This document shows positions 22,684 through 34,419 of a stretch of 64,000 bases of DNA, one piece after another (the first letter of the stretch is position 1; the number at the start of each line of letters is the position of its first letter). The translations under genes were made by a program, and so were the position numbers. The notes under the pieces were generated by a model, which ran no database searches, was not told the origin of the DNA, and saw only the letters and a program-made list of their open reading frames with translations. The DNA lies in contig MU385859.1 in NCBI GenBank assembly GCA_022497145.1, forward strand, positions 558,001 through 622,000. Reading direction: 5' to 3'. The DNA comes from Rostrohypoxylon terebratum. Lineage: Eukaryota; Ascomycota; Sordariomycetes; Xylariales; Hypoxylaceae.

Positions 22684-23583
22684 AACTACACTAGCACCTG
22701 CTACCAACTGCCCGATATCAGGTGATTGGCTCGGAAAGCTCTACTAATACTCCAGCCATGTGAATCCAATTGGACAGGCAAGTACAATCTATTGTGTACC
22801 TATGTATGTATCTTCGACCTCCGGTACCTAGTATCCCAGTCCTTGACCCGCCTCGGTTATCTGGCAGTTTGATAATACCTACTAGCCCGTATCCGGCGCA
22901 ATCAGCCTCAAAACTCAGCCTCCAAGCCTCCACGTGATAAACCATGATAAACCACGCCTCAAGATCCTTGAATTTTCACCCATTTCATACTAGTACTAGT
23001 TCTCTTGATAGTTCTCTAGTATTTATCAGTTGATATTCTATACGAATTGCCGGAAAGCATCGGAAACGAATATTATGAAAGCTTGATAATGTAACCTAAA
23101 CCTAGCTTCAAATTTATGGACTAGTCTCGGAAAATAAGACGACGAGTTCTCAACACCAAACACCGATTCCCTTCGATAGTTCACCGCGGTGCTACGTCCT
23201 AATTTCGTGCAATGTCCCTCGGCCTCTCTTGGCCAGTCAGGAGAAATAAATTATACGTCGATAGCTCCCCACCGTGTTATCTCTTCATAGTCGCCTGGAT
23301 TGAGAGAAAGAAACATGTTTTACTTAAGACAGCACGTTACTGAAATGGTTCAAACACACATGCCTAATAAGAGCTATGGTCTTTTGACCAAAGAATCAAA
23401 TAGGATTTTGAAAGCCCATCATCGATCGATCCTGATCCACCGACTCCACTCGAATTTCTCTGCAAGTGTGAATGCGAGAATATGAGAATAGTTAAAAAGG
23501 ATATGGTTCGTCAATAACATCTAGACTAACTAGAACAAGGCTGAAATATCACGGGCTGTATCTAAGATGCAGCAACTAGCAAA

Positions 23584-23747
23584 AAGAGAAACCCCGGTCT
23601 CTCTTAGGAAGCCCTCCTCAGGCCCAGCCTAGGATCTTTCTCGCGTCCTAGCTACTGCGCCCCCGCTGTTGGGTACTTAATTTGCCTCCCTTTTTCAAGG
23701 TCCTTGACGGAATCGAACCCTAGGCCTCCCCATCTCAGATGGAGGCC
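23584..23747 (-). ncRNA. GC-rich, hairpin-forming island; possible ncRNA or rDNA relic
   Basis: In otherwise AT-rich DNA this segment holds three inverted repeats: GGCCTCC/GGAGGCC (23723-23747), CTAGGA/TCCTAG (23629-23651) and AAGAGA/TCTCTT (23584-23605). On the minus strand it also has TAGGGTTCGATTCCG (about 23708-23722). That 15-mer occurs in the conserved part of eukaryotic 18S rRNA, and it also contains a Pol III B-box (GGTTCGATTCC). Farther down, GCAAATTA and ACCCAA echo the next conserved 18S block. A full tRNA cannot be folded here. I therefore see either a diverged rDNA fragment, a SINE-like Pol III element, or an uncharacterised structured RNA. Confidence 0.3.
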
Positions 23748-24786
23748 GTTAATGCAGGAACGATTGAGGTATCTCAGGCATCAACCAAACCGACCATTTG
23801 GCGGAATTGGTTGGTGAGCCGCTGATGGAAGTTTACCATCGTACTTTGCTATTTAGCCTTCACACTGCGAATGGATAATTGTTGCCTGGTGGATTGACCA
23901 CCTGACTTCCAATGTCTACAGTGCTGTTTATTTTCATTTTGTTCACATTTAACAGCACCTTCCACGTCCATAGTAACAATGTCATATCACGTTGCGTAAT
24001 ATAATTAGTCCTCGGCTGTAGACTGATCCGGATGAGACATGATAATATTTTGAAAAAAAGCAAAATATCTGCGGGTGAGTAATATGCGAGGCGATGAGAC
24101 TTGATGGGGTTCTATAGGAAATAACGATAGCGTGCTATTATACTGAAGTTCCAACGGAGGCTACCATCATTACCATCAACAGTAGAGCCAGCTATCATTG
24201 CCGTTATCCACGATCTCTGTAGTTTTCGTAAGAACTGCGATCGAGACACTTCTACGCCTAGAGAACTATTGTCATATCACGAGCTCAAGCAAACATACAC
24301 AAGAAATATCAAGCCCTTTTTTTTTAATAAACCGGTGTTTCATTGACGTATAAGCTACAGTCATTAGCCATAACCGTAGCTATACCTCTGTATCTGTTAC
24401 TCTAACACTGAACTAAGCACTGCCGGTCCAGTAACTCAGTACACACAATGGATGCTTCATATGCTCTGGCGCCAATTCTTATGCAGTGAATGAATACCTC
24501 CCCATCATCGATATCCTAGGTAACGCCTTTCCATGATAACCTGAAGCCGGCAGAAACCGGACCTCGCGCGGATGCAAATGCAGATAGCCGGCCAATGCAA
24601 GCATGGTATATCACCACCCTACTCCCGCGCGAAAACATGTACGCCCCAATCCACTCCTCCGACCCCCAAAGCCACACCAAGGACCAACCGCGCAAGTGCA
24701 AGCACCACCCTAGTTACCGCGCTCACGACCCACGCCGCCGCGACGACGACGTAAATCGCGACCTGTTGCCGGGTCGAGCGGGGTAG

Positions 24787-27700
24787 TCAATGCAGACCGA
24801 CAAGCTTGCGATTCTTAGACTGCAGCTGTCGGAACTTCTTGTCAAGGCTTTCGTGTTGCTTTCTCGCCGCTTGCAGCGCCTGCTCCGCGTCTTCGACCGA
24901 CATGAGCGGCGCGCTTCCGATCGACGGGGACGGACCTCCGCCGGTAGCGGTGGTGTAAGCGCTCGCGTTTCCGTCGTTGCAGCCGCCGTCGTCTTCGCCG
25001 GATCTGCCCGAGAACATCTTACCGCGATCGTCCGCATTCTCTCCGCCTGGAGGGCAGATCCACGGCGCTAGCTGCTGCAGGTTGACGTTCCTGCCAGAGT
25101 TAGAGCCGGAGCCCGTTGACTTGTGACCGCTAAGGTTAAGGGAGGGGAGTACGTGCTGGTTAATACAACTGATCGCTTCTTCCCGGTGCATCTTACCCAC
25201 CGGGTCACTAGGGTAGTTGTCTGGCCCAGCTGGAAAATACGACGGTGTCCCGTTAGGCACTGCGCGATTTTTAACTAGACTGAACCCCGTTGCGGGCGTG
25301 TGGCGGGGCGCTGAGAACGTGGTGGGCTGTGCGCTCTCCATTCGGATACGATCTTGAAGTTGAATGAACAGTTCAGCTTCCTCGTCAGTTAGGTTCAATA
25401 GGTAGTCTCCGTTGGGAGTCAGGAGCACGCTGTGCTCGTTAACAACCTTTCTGACATATTGGAATGCGTTAAGCTTCTCCTCGTCCTCCTTAGTAACGAT
25501 TGCTTTGAGTGTAGGCGCGAGTGTCGACGGGATATCGACATTGCCAATAAACTCTGAACGGTAGCCTTGCGCGGGCTTGAAGAAACTGATTGATTCCGCG
25601 TCGCGAAGACTTCCATCGTCCACGAGCTTTTGGAATACGTCGCGAAGGTGAGGGACTTCGCCTACGTCCTCGTCTATGGGCAGTTCCGGCTTATGTTCCG
25701 AAGAGTGGCCAACGTAGTCAGGAGTTAGAACCGTAGTCTTCGTCGATTCGTTCAACTTAATAGACGTATCGATAGCGACTGGGCTTCTCGGCGGACTTTT
25801 GGCTACCTTGTTCTTTTGTACGCCAATCTTGGGTGATTCGGCCACAGAAGAACTTCTGGTACCCCTGCTATTATTTTCACCCGGTTCTTCGGGAATGGAG
25901 GTAGGGGCATTTTTGACTGTGGAGGACTCCGACTGCGGCTCCGTGCCGCTTGGAGTCTCTGGACGACTCGCGGTAGTCATTTTTCTTTCCTTCTTCTGCT
26001 TCTTCTTCCTTCCGAGGATTGGTGCTATTTCAGCTTCTTGCTCAACCGGCTTGGACTCGGCAATCTGTGCAGCAGCCTCCTTCGAAGCTTCTTTGCGTTG
26101 TTTGCGCTGCTGACTCTTCGTAGTTGCGCGCACAGGTGCGGAGCCAAGCCTCGATGGCGGCGGAGAACTTGTTCGAGATACAGAGACGGAGTTACTAACA
26201 ATAGATGCGGTATCTGATATGATTTCACTAGCCGTCGTAGCGGGTCGGTGTCCAGAGCTCGCTATCCCGGCGGCTCGGATTGAGGCAACAGCCGCAGGGG
26301 GTATGTGAATCGGTGGTGTTTCCGTCTTAGGGGTATGGACGAGTCGGAGAGTCTTTGGCGCGACCTTTGTAAGGGGCGAAGATATGGATGCCGTGGTAGG
26401 CGTAGGCGTGGGTAAGTTAGAAGTTCCTTGAAGTTTCTGGGCCTGAGTGGCACTGTTAGGGACTTGACTAGCCGATTTATCTGTTCCACTAGTCGTGAAA
26501 GTTTCACTGACACTGGTCTGTGAAACAGTCTTTGTGGCGGCCGCGATGTCGAGTGTGCCAGGCACTGGGCGTTTATCAGATTTACTGGTCGTAGACTTCA
26601 CCGGTGGTGCTTGGCTTGCCGCGCTGCTTGCGGCCTTCTTACTCTGTGCCGCTTTGGCAGAAGACGATGGCTTCGTGGGTAAGACTGGGGTTACCTTCGG
26701 GGGTGAGCTGACCTTGACGGAGTCGAGGGCCGGGAAATCCTCTTCCTGAAGGACCCCCTTGCTCTTCGACAGCTTCGAGGACTGGGCCGCAATATCTTTC
26801 GATAAACCGCTTTTCGCGGCGAGTTCCTTAATGCTCTTCTTAGCCTCTGTTCCGCTAGCAGCAGTGTTTTCTACTTTAGTCGAAGAAACTTGTCTTGCAA
26901 CGGCTTTAGGGACTAAGGGGGTCACGGGCCGTGGAATGGCAGGCGGCTTTGACGTCAGATTTGGACCCGCCGGACCAAGTGGTACCGGAGTCGAACCCCT
27001 TTCAGTAGGGGGCGCGGGTGGATGTGCATGGCTAAGACCAAGTCCCGGCGGGACGGACGGCACCCTTCCTTCATCCGATAGGAAAGATAATCGAGAATCA
27101 TCTAGCCCGTCGTCGTCGGCGACGAGAGCATCAATAGACGAAGTAACTTCGTCTAGTGGTAGAAGATCATCGTCTAAGAGAATAAATACGTTAGCTACTG
27201 ACACTAATACGCGGCAAATTACAATACGAAGGAGACGAGAAAAGCAAAGGTCACGTCACAAAGCTTCCATCGTCGTCTTCCACAAATTATACATGACTAT
27301 AGCAGTTGGGTATGAGGAAGAAAATGCTATATTTGAGAGCAGCTTCTCTGGTCTGGTCCGGAGGATCGACCTGCGGGTTAACGTACATGATGAACTTTGT
27401 GGAAGAACGACGACGGCTTGCCTGACGTGACCCATGTAACCGATGATGCGAGCGAACAACAAATGAATAGTACCAGAAATCAAGTCTCTTCAGCGAAAAA
27501 AAGGGCAAGCACTGTTCGCGCAAGGCCTCGTCGTTTCCAATTGCAAACTCGACGCCCAAATGCAACCTAGACCCTCCCTGGGCCATGCCTCTGCAATGCT
27601 CGCTTAAAAAGTTGACGGAGTATTCCGATTAATTTCCTTTGCCCATTCCGAAAACAACCTGAAGACGCCCCTGACATTGCCTTGTGGAAGCCGACCAAGC

Positions 27701-30326
27701 AATAAAAATCAAACATGCCAACTTTCTTTTACCATCTGTTGTACGCACCGCTCCCATACACCATGCTGGGGTTGTTGTACCCACCTTGGTTTTGTCCACC
27801 GTACAGCCCCTGTCCGATTCCGGTGTTGGTGCCCTGTTGCTGGTGTTGCATTCTCGCCTGCAGGATACTCGGGTCCGCAAGATCTACTAAGCCACTCCCC
27901 CCAGAGGAGGAAGTGTTAGCATGTCTGTGCTTCTTCCCCTTCTTCTTCTGCTTTGGTCCGAAATCTTGGAAAGCCCCAGGCTGGGAACCGTGGAGCGATG
28001 CCAATAGGCCCGGAGCCGGAGCAGGAGCTGGGGTGGAGGAGGAGGATGACGGGTACTGATTACTAAATGGGAAGTACTCACGCTTTACTGCCTCATGGGC
28101 CTGGGTGTTGCCTACACCTCTTCCGCGAATAATGGACTGGAGTAGTTCACTTGAAGTGTCTTTAGATCCTACACCAAATGCCGATCCCCCGAACGAATTT
28201 CCTTGGCCGAACATTCCACCGTTGACAGGCGTTGAGCCGGCTGATTTCAGTCCCGGCGGCGGTCCCGGGATAGAAGAAGGGTAAAGTTGATTGCCAGGCT
28301 GTGAGCGGTATGCGGATGGCATCATAGACGATTGCTGAGCCATATATCGTGGGTCGCCGGTCGACTTCACGTTAATTGAGCTCGAGTTATTTTCATTCGC
28401 AAAACTGAACCTGGACTGCTGGCGACTATGCCCCTGGCCCTGAAAGAGTGAAGATGATTGTGGTAAAATACCAGGTGGCATTTGATCAGCGAAGCTATTT
28501 TGAGGTCGAACAAACAGCTGTGGGGTGATAGTACGACCTCCACCAGATCCGACGGCGGATGTACTCGAGCCGTATCCAGGCAGGGTTGGCCCAAACAGAT
28601 CGTTTGTGTTGGTTCGCTGGATCGGAGGTTGCGCCGGATTGCGTCTTTGGTCGAAGCGGCCACTGTTGTGACCTTGGTCTCTATCCTCGGGTTCACCACC
28701 TAAGGCAAGACTACCGCTCTCGGGTTCACCTTCGGAAGGCTCTAGATTGTCGACCTGCTCTTCGTGGTCGCCTAGTCGAGTTTCTTCTTCGTCTCTCATA
28801 GCGCGTCTTCGCTTACCCCCGTTGACGTCGAATAGAGGAGGATAATCATTGCCAGCGTCCTTGATTGGCGCAAAGGCACTTTCCGGGTACTCGGAAAGGT
28901 GCTTCAAAATGATACTAAAATCAGGTATATCGTCTTCACTTGCTGGCTTAGCCGGGATGGCAGCAGTCGCAGCCGTAATTGCGGGAGATTCAACAGCAGC
29001 AGAAGGGGGAGAGGGTGCGGTCTTAGCAGGCGCCTCAGCTGCCGGCTGTTTCTCAGCCTTGCGAGATGCCGGAGGTGGCTCCGCAACTACCGCAGATTCG
29101 TTGCTCTCCTGAGCAGATTCACTGGGAACGGGTAGCGCAGTAGATATAGCAGGACTCGAGGCGGCACCACTAGTGGCATGACTTCCTCTTCTACTACGCT
29201 GTTGCGTAGTACGTGCCCAGTTCGCGGAAGCTGGCAAGGCTGGGCCATCACCGGCATCCGAGCCCTCCTTACTAGAAGTGCGGACCATGGGTTGTGATCC
29301 GGCAGCCGGCGGATGCGATAGAGCCTGCTGTCGGGATGCGGAGCGCGAAGATGACGCATTATTTGAGAGAGGCCGTTGCGTATGGACGCTGTTCAGAGAT
29401 GATAGGTCTTGGCGGGAGTAACTATCTTCCTCGTCGCCAAGTTCGTGTAGGAACATGCATTGCCGATTTCCGCACTGCTCATGCCTAAGCCATGCTGAAC
29501 AGTACTTGGTCGTTCCTAATTGTGCCTTCAAGACACGGTCGCCGTTCTGCGAACCGTGTACAGCTTGTATACATCGGGCGGCATCTTCCTTCTTCTCGAA
29601 TGTGACGTAGATACCCAACGACTGTGGCTGACCATCGGCAGATTTACGGTTACTGATCGAAATCTTTCGGATGTCGCCATACTGACCGAAGAACTCAGGC
29701 TTACGAAGTGTCTTCAGTAGTTCGTCTTCCCGTACAGTAGGTGTTAGACCTGTGACATAAACGAGATTCTTTTGTACAACGCGGACACCTTGAAGATTTT
29801 TGCGACTCTCCTTTTCGGCTTCGCGCTTCTGTACTTCTTTCTGACGTTGCTCCGTGGCTCGTTTCTTCTGATTTTTCTGGATATTGGCTCGGAACTCCGC
29901 CTCCCTGTATGGAATTAGCCATCAATCCATAGCAAATCAACACCGACCATAATAAACGTACTCTTCGTGAGTAACCACTTTCCACTTGATATCCTTTTCG
30001 TCGTAAGGGCGTCGACAGGCGGGACATAATCCGTTCAAGTTATTCTTCAGATTGTTGTAACAGAATTGACAGATCTATGACAAGACTATTAGCAACGTGA
30101 TCAAACATCGGAATAAAATAGCTGCTAAGATCTTACTTGGTACCCGCAAGGACATGGTCTGAAATTTCTATCGGAAAGGTCGAACTCCTCTATGCACAGA
30201 GGGCTTTATGCGAAATATTAGCAATCAAGATGAGGGGAGGCAAGAAGGGAAAAGGACGAGGAGGGGTGAGGTGATAGCGTACCAAGTATCCTCTTCATCG
30301 TCGATGAAGCTATCTTGAGGAGCCAT
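24787..30326 (-). CDS. not4: NOT4/MOT2, RING E3 ubiquitin ligase of the CCR4-NOT complex
   Basis: CCR4-NOT ubiquitin ligase acting in mRNA decay, translational quality control and transcription. Five exons: 30326-30283, 30203-30137, 30074-29962, 29904-27749, 27173-24787; 1588 aa. A C4C4 RING (residues 15-64) begins TCPLCIEEFDLSDRNF and includes CPCGYQICQFCYNNL and CPACRRPYDEKD. Next come a Lys/Glu-rich coiled coil (about 75-105), an RRM (about 110-195, VVQKNLVYVTGL, SLGIYVTF) and a CCCH finger, CSAWLRHEQCGNRQCMFLH. The rest is Ser/Pro/Ala-rich and ends in a helix EDAEQALQAARKQHESLDKKF. The intron before exon 5 is 575 nt, far longer than the 53-80 nt others. I join the halves because exon 5 has no ATG at its start (the frame opens with GTG), its acceptor phase (TTAG, phase 1) fits a GTGCGT donor at 27748, and fungal NOT4 proteins of about 1500 aa are known. 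Exons 1-4 are certain; the last junction is probable. Confidence 0.85.
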
Positions 30327-31904
30327 CTTGATCTTGATCAAACTTGATTTTCAGACTTGACGATGCTCGACAAAATAGCTCCGACACCAACCCGTACCGA
30401 CAACGACGGAATCGAGTATCAGACCGCAGGTTGCTGGTAAGATAAGGGTCGTTGCGGACGTAAGAGGCGCGTCGTGCCTAGTTGTTAAGTCTTGGGTTGA
30501 AATGTCGGGTGATTATGCAAGGAAGGAAAATCGTGATTATACCGACGAAAAAGAGATGCGAAACTCCCGTAAAACCGCGATAAAAGGAAAGGAAAGAGTA
30601 TGGAGAAGGAGTCTGGTATGCAGGAAAACGTCGCGAATGTTTTGCGAGGGTATGGAGGCGGACGTTTAACCAGAGATGATTGAGGGTAACAAGGTAAAAA
30701 GTTGCAGGTGAAGAAATGGCAAAGGAGAGGTTAAGAGTTTAATGCAAATACAGATTGGTTCAGAGCGTCGACGAAAAGAAACGTTGACCCGATTCGCGCT
30801 AAGTGACCTGAGTGGCCTAATTGGGATTAGCGGCTTAGCGCCAATTTCAATTTTTGCCCTCAGCTAGTGTATTCTTTCCCACCTGTGACTTCCTGTGCGA
30901 GGTATGGATGGATGTGAAGATGTGAAGTACCTAGGTACCCGTGATCCGATTAGATGTGACTCCAAATGCGGCCTACCTATGAAGAGGTGATTAGTGGGGC
31001 TTCCAGGTAATTCACCGTCTGCAGGTTCCAAAGGCGTTAAAGTGTCGTGAATATTGTGAATATTGTGAATATTGTGAATATTGTGAATATCGTGAATATC
31101 GTGAATAGGAAAAAGAATTGTAGGCGATATTAATCCATCGTCCAATTCGCGACTTAGTAGTATGTAATACCTTGCTGTTTGTCACCGTAACAGAAATGTG
31201 TTTTCTGATAGGAAACGTGTTCTTGACGGGGTCGAAGGTGGATTGACCAACGCAGTCTGCAGCCTCTACACTAATATGTATCAGAGTTTCTGTGGCCTTC
31301 TTTGCGGTCCGGATGGGTCCGAGGAGCAGGAACGTTTAGGTACTGGTTCGATATTTAGTACAATACCTAGGAAGCACGAGTTCAAGTTGGGACATCTGGA
31401 ATTGGGGCAGGTTGCAGGTCATGTGCTACGTCACGAAATATGGGAATAAGGTGCTTAGACTTTTCATTGGGCGGGTGCTAATACATATTACGGTAAGCAC
31501 TATTCAATTCAGGTACGTACCTTCCTAGGTAATGTGCAGTTAATAGTACTATTAACTTGAGATGTCGACGTCGAGAATTTTCTGAGCGTCTTACTTAAGC
31601 AGGTGTGGGTCACAATAGGTGAGATCGCAGTTACCTACCTCTACCTGGCTGCCTGGCAGCTGGCAGCTGGCAGCCTGGTCGGAAGCAAGTTTTAACATTA
31701 TTCCGCACATTGGGAATTGTCTCTCTCTGATTGGATCACATCTACCGTACATCATGCACCGTACATACTGTAAGAGTTAACGGTCCTTAGTTAATTATTG
31801 TGGTAGGTATTCAGAAGGTCCATGTATGTCCATGACGATTTCAATACTCAATTCAGCTTCAATTCACCCACCACCAATTGGTTCGCCTACCATAGTCATC
31901 GACC
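30327..31904. other. Divergent intergenic region with a minisatellite
   Basis: Promoter region shared by not4 (-) and the complex I subunit gene (+). The 400 bp next to not4 are purine-rich. A 9-bp minisatellite lies near 31.05 kb. GCAGCTGGCAGC-type short repeats occur near 31.66 kb. No gene is supported; an open frame at 31198-31449 shows no recognisable protein. Confidence 0.55.
31047..31107. repeat. 9-bp minisatellite, GTGAATATY x 6.8
   Basis: Four exact copies of GTGAATATT, two of GTGAATATC and a partial GTGAATA, head to tail. Because the unit is three codons long, one minus-strand frame reads a repeating tripeptide (His-Asn-Ile), but there is no gene context for it. Confidence 0.95.
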
Positions 31905-32830
31905 ATGGCGACCAAGCTCTGCCGAAGCAGGGCCTTCGCATCAGCCCTGCGACCGGCGAAGCCCTCGTTGTCGTCCCGGAACGAGCAGGTTGTCCGGTGC
32001 ATCGCCTCCACAGCTCGTCAAAATGTCGCTATGCCCAAGGACGTCACCAACCCGAGACAGGCGCCGCGAGACCACCCGAGAGAACTTAAGGCCCCCATCG
32101 TAAACCCCACCGATAAATACGCCACCAAGGCCGACGACCTCCATCGCTACGGAGCATGGCTTATGGGCTGCCTGCCCAAATACATTCAACAGTTCTCCGT
32201 TTGGAAGGATGAGCTGGTTATCTATATCCCTCCTTCCGGAGTCATACCCGTCTTCTCCTTCTTGAAGTGTATGGTCATTCGTTCAGATATAATTATATGG
32301 CGCACTTTGCTAATTCAGAGCTAGACAACACGGCTGCCGAGTTTACCCAAGTCAGTAGTGTTACCGCCGTCGATTTCCCCACCAGGGACCAGCGGTTCGA
32401 GATCGTTTACAACATGTTGAGTGTGCGACATAATGCGCGACTCCGAGTCAAGACATACGCCGACGAAGCATCGCCGGTGCCAAGTATTACCCCCCTATTT
32501 GATGGCGCCAACTGGTACGAGCGGGAAGTCTACGATATGTTTGGTGTTTTCTTCCTCGGTCACCCCGATCTGCGCCGAATCATGACGGACTACGGTTTCG
32601 AGGGCCACCCCCTCCGAAAGGATTTCCCCCTTACCGGCTACACTGAGATTCGATACGACGAAGAGAAGAAGCGTATCGTTACCGAGCCATTAGAAATGAC
32701 GCAAGCCTTCCGTAACTTTGAGGGAGGTTCCACAGCATGGGAGCCGGTCGGCCTTGGTGACGATCGCAAGCCGGAAAGCTTTAAATTGCCTACACCTAAG
32801 CCCGAGAAGAAGGAGGAGCCTAAGAAATAG
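31905..32830 (+). CDS. nuo-31: NADH:ubiquinone oxidoreductase 30-kDa subunit (NDUFS3/NuoC family)
   Basis: Core matrix-arm subunit of mitochondrial complex I, near the quinone-binding module. Two exons, 31905-32268 and 32325-32830; intron GTATGG...TAG of 56 nt in phase 1; 289 aa. The junction reads FLKYNTAAEFTQVS, as in fungal homologues. The N-terminal 40 residues are basic and rich in Ser/Ala, a mitochondrial presequence. The subunit signature is present: YEREVYDMFGVFF, then HPDLRRIMTDYGFEGHPLRKDFP and GYTEIRYD. It ends in a Lys/Glu/Pro-rich tail. The ATG at 31905 starts the presequence; the open frame upstream (from about 31822) lies in another phase or is UTR. Function and location are secure from family knowledge. 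Confidence 0.95.
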
Positions 32831-33862
32831 AAGCCGGCTATGCGGCTTGTACATATCTGTGATACAATTGACATCGTTAAATTTAGGAGCTCTCCTGCCG
32901 TTTGACTTATGCGCGTCTATCGGTGATGTGGTAGCGACTGTTATATATGACGGTTTTTGATACAGCCCCTTTCCTTCGAGACTATAGCATATGCATAGGT
33001 GCCGAAACATGTCAACATAGCAGTTCTCATCGAGATGATACAACCATGGCCGAGGTACTCTCTACCGCATGTGAGGCGCACGTCAACTATTCAGCCGCCG
33101 CAACGAGTGTTGCGGGCAGTTATAGCTTCTTGCGCTTTAGCATATAACTAGCCAAAATGATCAGGCCACGACACAGAGCTGAAGCGTACTACACGCATCT
33201 CTATTTCGTTTAATTATGCTGAAATTATAACATGCGCTCATGATGCTATTTCAACTAACAAGCGCCAGTCTCTTCTATGGTAACCATAGGCTTATAGGGT
33301 AATGTGGAATTAGATAAGCTTGAGATATCTTCAGTGTAGACGAGCGAGAAATCATTCTCTGGGATAGCCACTTAGCTCATGGATACACTTGTACTAAGTA
33401 GTTTGTCATTTTTCTGTCTTGAAGTAATTCATGACTGCTACCGGTCCGGTGTTCTTATTGGAGTCGTTTCAACCAGAAGCTTAACTTATCATGAAAAACG
33501 TCCTTTCCTGCGGGATGAAGTCTCATTTCATACTTCAGAATCTATCAGGAAATAGCATTGGAAGCCTCACGGCGAGTCGTGAGTTACACGCCGCGAGAAA
33601 CTCTATGCCCCCACGGGTCTCAGTTGCTATCCGAGTGATGGAATTATTCCAAGTTAAGACAGGAAGGCGTCTCATCTCCTATTAGATGACGCTTCCTTAT
33701 CCGAAGCCGATATAGGATAAGAAGGAGTAGGGAGGTCCTACATAATGTATCATAACGTCGCTCATCATCACATATCCCTTGTACTTTATGATATCACAAC
33801 TGTACGGAGTATAGACACATATAATACCAATATCAACTCTATCCAAACACTCGTTGAACATC
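32831..33862. other. Intergenic, nothing recognised
   Basis: 3' flank of nuo-31 followed by 5' flank of the next plus-strand gene. Only short frames without domain or splice support. Confidence 0.5.
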
Positions 33863-34419
33863 ATGAAGCTACCATTCCTACGTGCGAGAAATGCCACGGC
33901 CATTGTCAATGACGTCGTACCAGCCGTCCCAGTCAAATGCACCGTCATCGTGCCGACGTCAGAAGGCAACATAGGGATCTATCTCTCAAACCAGGAAATA
34001 TGTGGCCAGTGAGCACCCTCCCTATACATACCACCCAAGCCAAGTACTAAATATCTCTACCTAGATACGCATCCACAAGGGACTTCTGCTCCCTCCCCTC
34101 CACCTTCCGAAACGCCTGGTCGCACACCTGCCCTCCACTTGCCTCCCCCCACGACCTCGCCATCGCCTCGCCTCCCACTCCCACTCTCATCGAAAACATC
34201 TGGTCCAAGCTCTTCGACCCCTGGCAAGCGACAAACGTGACGCGGGCAGCCGTCCTTAAGAACCCGTACACCGCGCTGCAAATCTGGGAAGCGACGGCGG
34301 GCTTCATGATAGCGTTTGGGTCCGTCGTCATGGTATGCCTCGGCGTGATGCTCTGCTGTCAGAGCTGCTGCTCTTGCCTGAGGACACGGCGTGCTGCGCC
34401 GCAGATGCGACGACCGTAA
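33863..34419 (+). CDS. Hypothetical one-pass membrane protein with a cysteine cluster
   Basis: Two exons, 33863-34008 and 34065-34419, phase-2 intron (GTGAGC...TAG, 56 nt); 166 aa. The join reads through the splice as EICGQYASTRDFCSLP. Residues 1-115 are probably extracytosolic or globular, with four spaced cysteines and two N-x-T sites (NAT near residue 10, NVT near 107). A membrane segment, AGFMIAFGSVVMVCLGVML, follows near residue 133, and right after it CCQSCCSC, then an Arg-rich tail. Clustered cysteines beside a membrane segment are typical of S-palmitoylation. There is no clear signal peptide. A GTAAGT overlaps the stop (34417), so an extra small 3' exon is possible. I do not recognise the family. 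Confidence 0.6.

Larger units (their letters stand above)
21253..24786. other. 3.5-kb gene-free interval
   Basis: Upstream of vvd and downstream of NOT4. No protein-coding model can be supported. It contains the candidate light-response element, small GT/CA-type tandem repeats near 22.6 kb, a GGCGGTA-type repeat near 22.47 kb, a GC-rich hairpin-forming island at 23.58-23.75 kb, and several TAGGTACC-like motifs. Confidence 0.6.

Noticed and set aside
23700..23760. A minus-strand tRNA gene
   Set aside because: A B-box is present, but the T-stem has mismatches, no acceptor stem can be paired, and an A-box-like sequence lies on the wrong side.
24787..27204. The 805-codon frame as a separate gene
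   Set aside because: It opens with GTG, not ATG, and the first in-frame ATG lies hundreds of codons inside; a phase-matched acceptor right after its start fits joining to the NOT4 exon upstream.
26759..27430. A 223-codon plus-strand frame across the end of NOT4 exon 5
   Set aside because: Antisense to a Ser/Pro-rich coding region; Gly/Ser/Ala-rich shadow with no recognisable domain.
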